From Pseudomonadota bacterium (GTDB taxonomy: Bacteria > Pseudomonadota > Alphaproteobacteria > Rhizobiales > Xanthobacteraceae), in contig JAEWHP010000012.1 in the NCBI GenBank assembly GCA_023387735.1, positions 332,993-396,992 on the forward strand: a stretch of DNA of 64,000 nucleotides. The letters run 5' to 3'. Within the stretch, counting starts at the first letter, position 1, and each line of letters starts with the position of its first letter. Positions 63,873-64,000 of the stretch are shown here, in pieces. The position numbers were made by a program, and so were the translations under genes. Below the pieces are notes generated by a model. The model was given only the letters and a program-made list of their open reading frames with translations. It searched no databases and was not told where the DNA came from.

Positions 63873-64000
63873 GACTAGGTTCCGTACTCAAACCCCTTGT
63901 CGGTGATGATGCGGAGTGATTCAAGGCTTCCAAAAGGAAGCTTTGATGGCGCGTTTCGATCTGACTGACGCTGAATGGACAATCATCGCACCGTTGTTAC
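63873..64000. mobile_element. IS5-family insertion sequence, left end only
   Basis: Sequence from about 63873 leaves the rhodanese frame and within 75 bases enters a transposase frame. The exact terminus and target duplication cannot be set, but CTAG at 63875-63878 is a candidate target word. The element continues beyond the window. Confidence 0.7.
63946..64000 (+). CDS. IS5-family transposase, N-terminal part (3' end outside window)
   Basis: Starts at ATG 63946 (GGAAG about 9 bases upstream). The 18 visible residues read MARFDLTDAEWTIIAPLL, the typical N-terminus of IS5-family (IS427/IS1031-like) transposases with a FDLTDxEW helix. Only this part is in the window. Confidence 0.85.
   Translation, partial: MARFDLTDAEWTIIAPLL

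Overview
The window reads as chromosome of a GC-rich alphaproteobacterium, most likely Bradyrhizobium or a close relative. The reasons are the dense catabolic and ABC-transport gene content, several dispersed palindromic repeat families, a DUF2336 protein, a DUF1127 protein, and many ATGA start/stop overlaps. No rRNA, tRNA or CRISPR was seen. The window opens inside a glutathione S-transferase gene and closes inside an IS5-family insertion sequence.

Layout: 1-10 kb holds a GST fragment, an SDR protein, a crotonase, a GNAT acetyltransferase, a LysR regulator with tricarballylate-oxidation genes (tcuA, tcuB), small hypotheticals, a DedA protein and a DUF2336 protein. 10.7-15.4 kb is a tight three-gene operon (HlyD-type fusion protein, alpha/alpha-barrel hydrolase-like protein, family 2 glycosyltransferase) that looks like a beta-glucan or other exopolysaccharide synthase. 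15.4-18 kb is a reverse operon of two related amidohydrolases and a Rieske ferredoxin. PncC, a VOC protein and a type I secretion pair (HlyD and ABC exporter) follow. 23.4-32.7 kb is an oligopeptide-type ABC transporter operon that contains an amidase and its small GatC/AtzG-like partner, with a second divergent binding protein. 32.8-41.4 kb holds a CHASE2 adenylate cyclase, a 1619-residue FecR/VCBS/RTX secreted protein, and, divergent from it, a LapG-type periplasmic cysteine peptidase. 41.6-51 kb has a PQQ-dependent quinohaemoprotein dehydrogenase and a liv-type branched-chain ABC transporter with an acyl-CoA synthetase. 51-64 kb has an ABC exporter, a VapBC-type toxin-antitoxin pair, assorted hydrolases, a lyase, a DEAD-box helicase, a DNA glycosylase, and a multi-domain rhodanese gene truncated by the insertion sequence.

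The most interesting theme is cell-surface and biofilm functions: a polysaccharide synthase with a degenerate PilZ-like tail, a type I exporter, a giant repeat protein with an N-terminal FecR/retention-like region, and a LapG-like peptidase divergent from it across a 607-bp AT-rich region that contains a perfect 11-bp palindrome. Together these could form a Lap-like surface adhesin system, but no LapD-like receptor or canonical TAAG cleavage site is visible, so this is inference.
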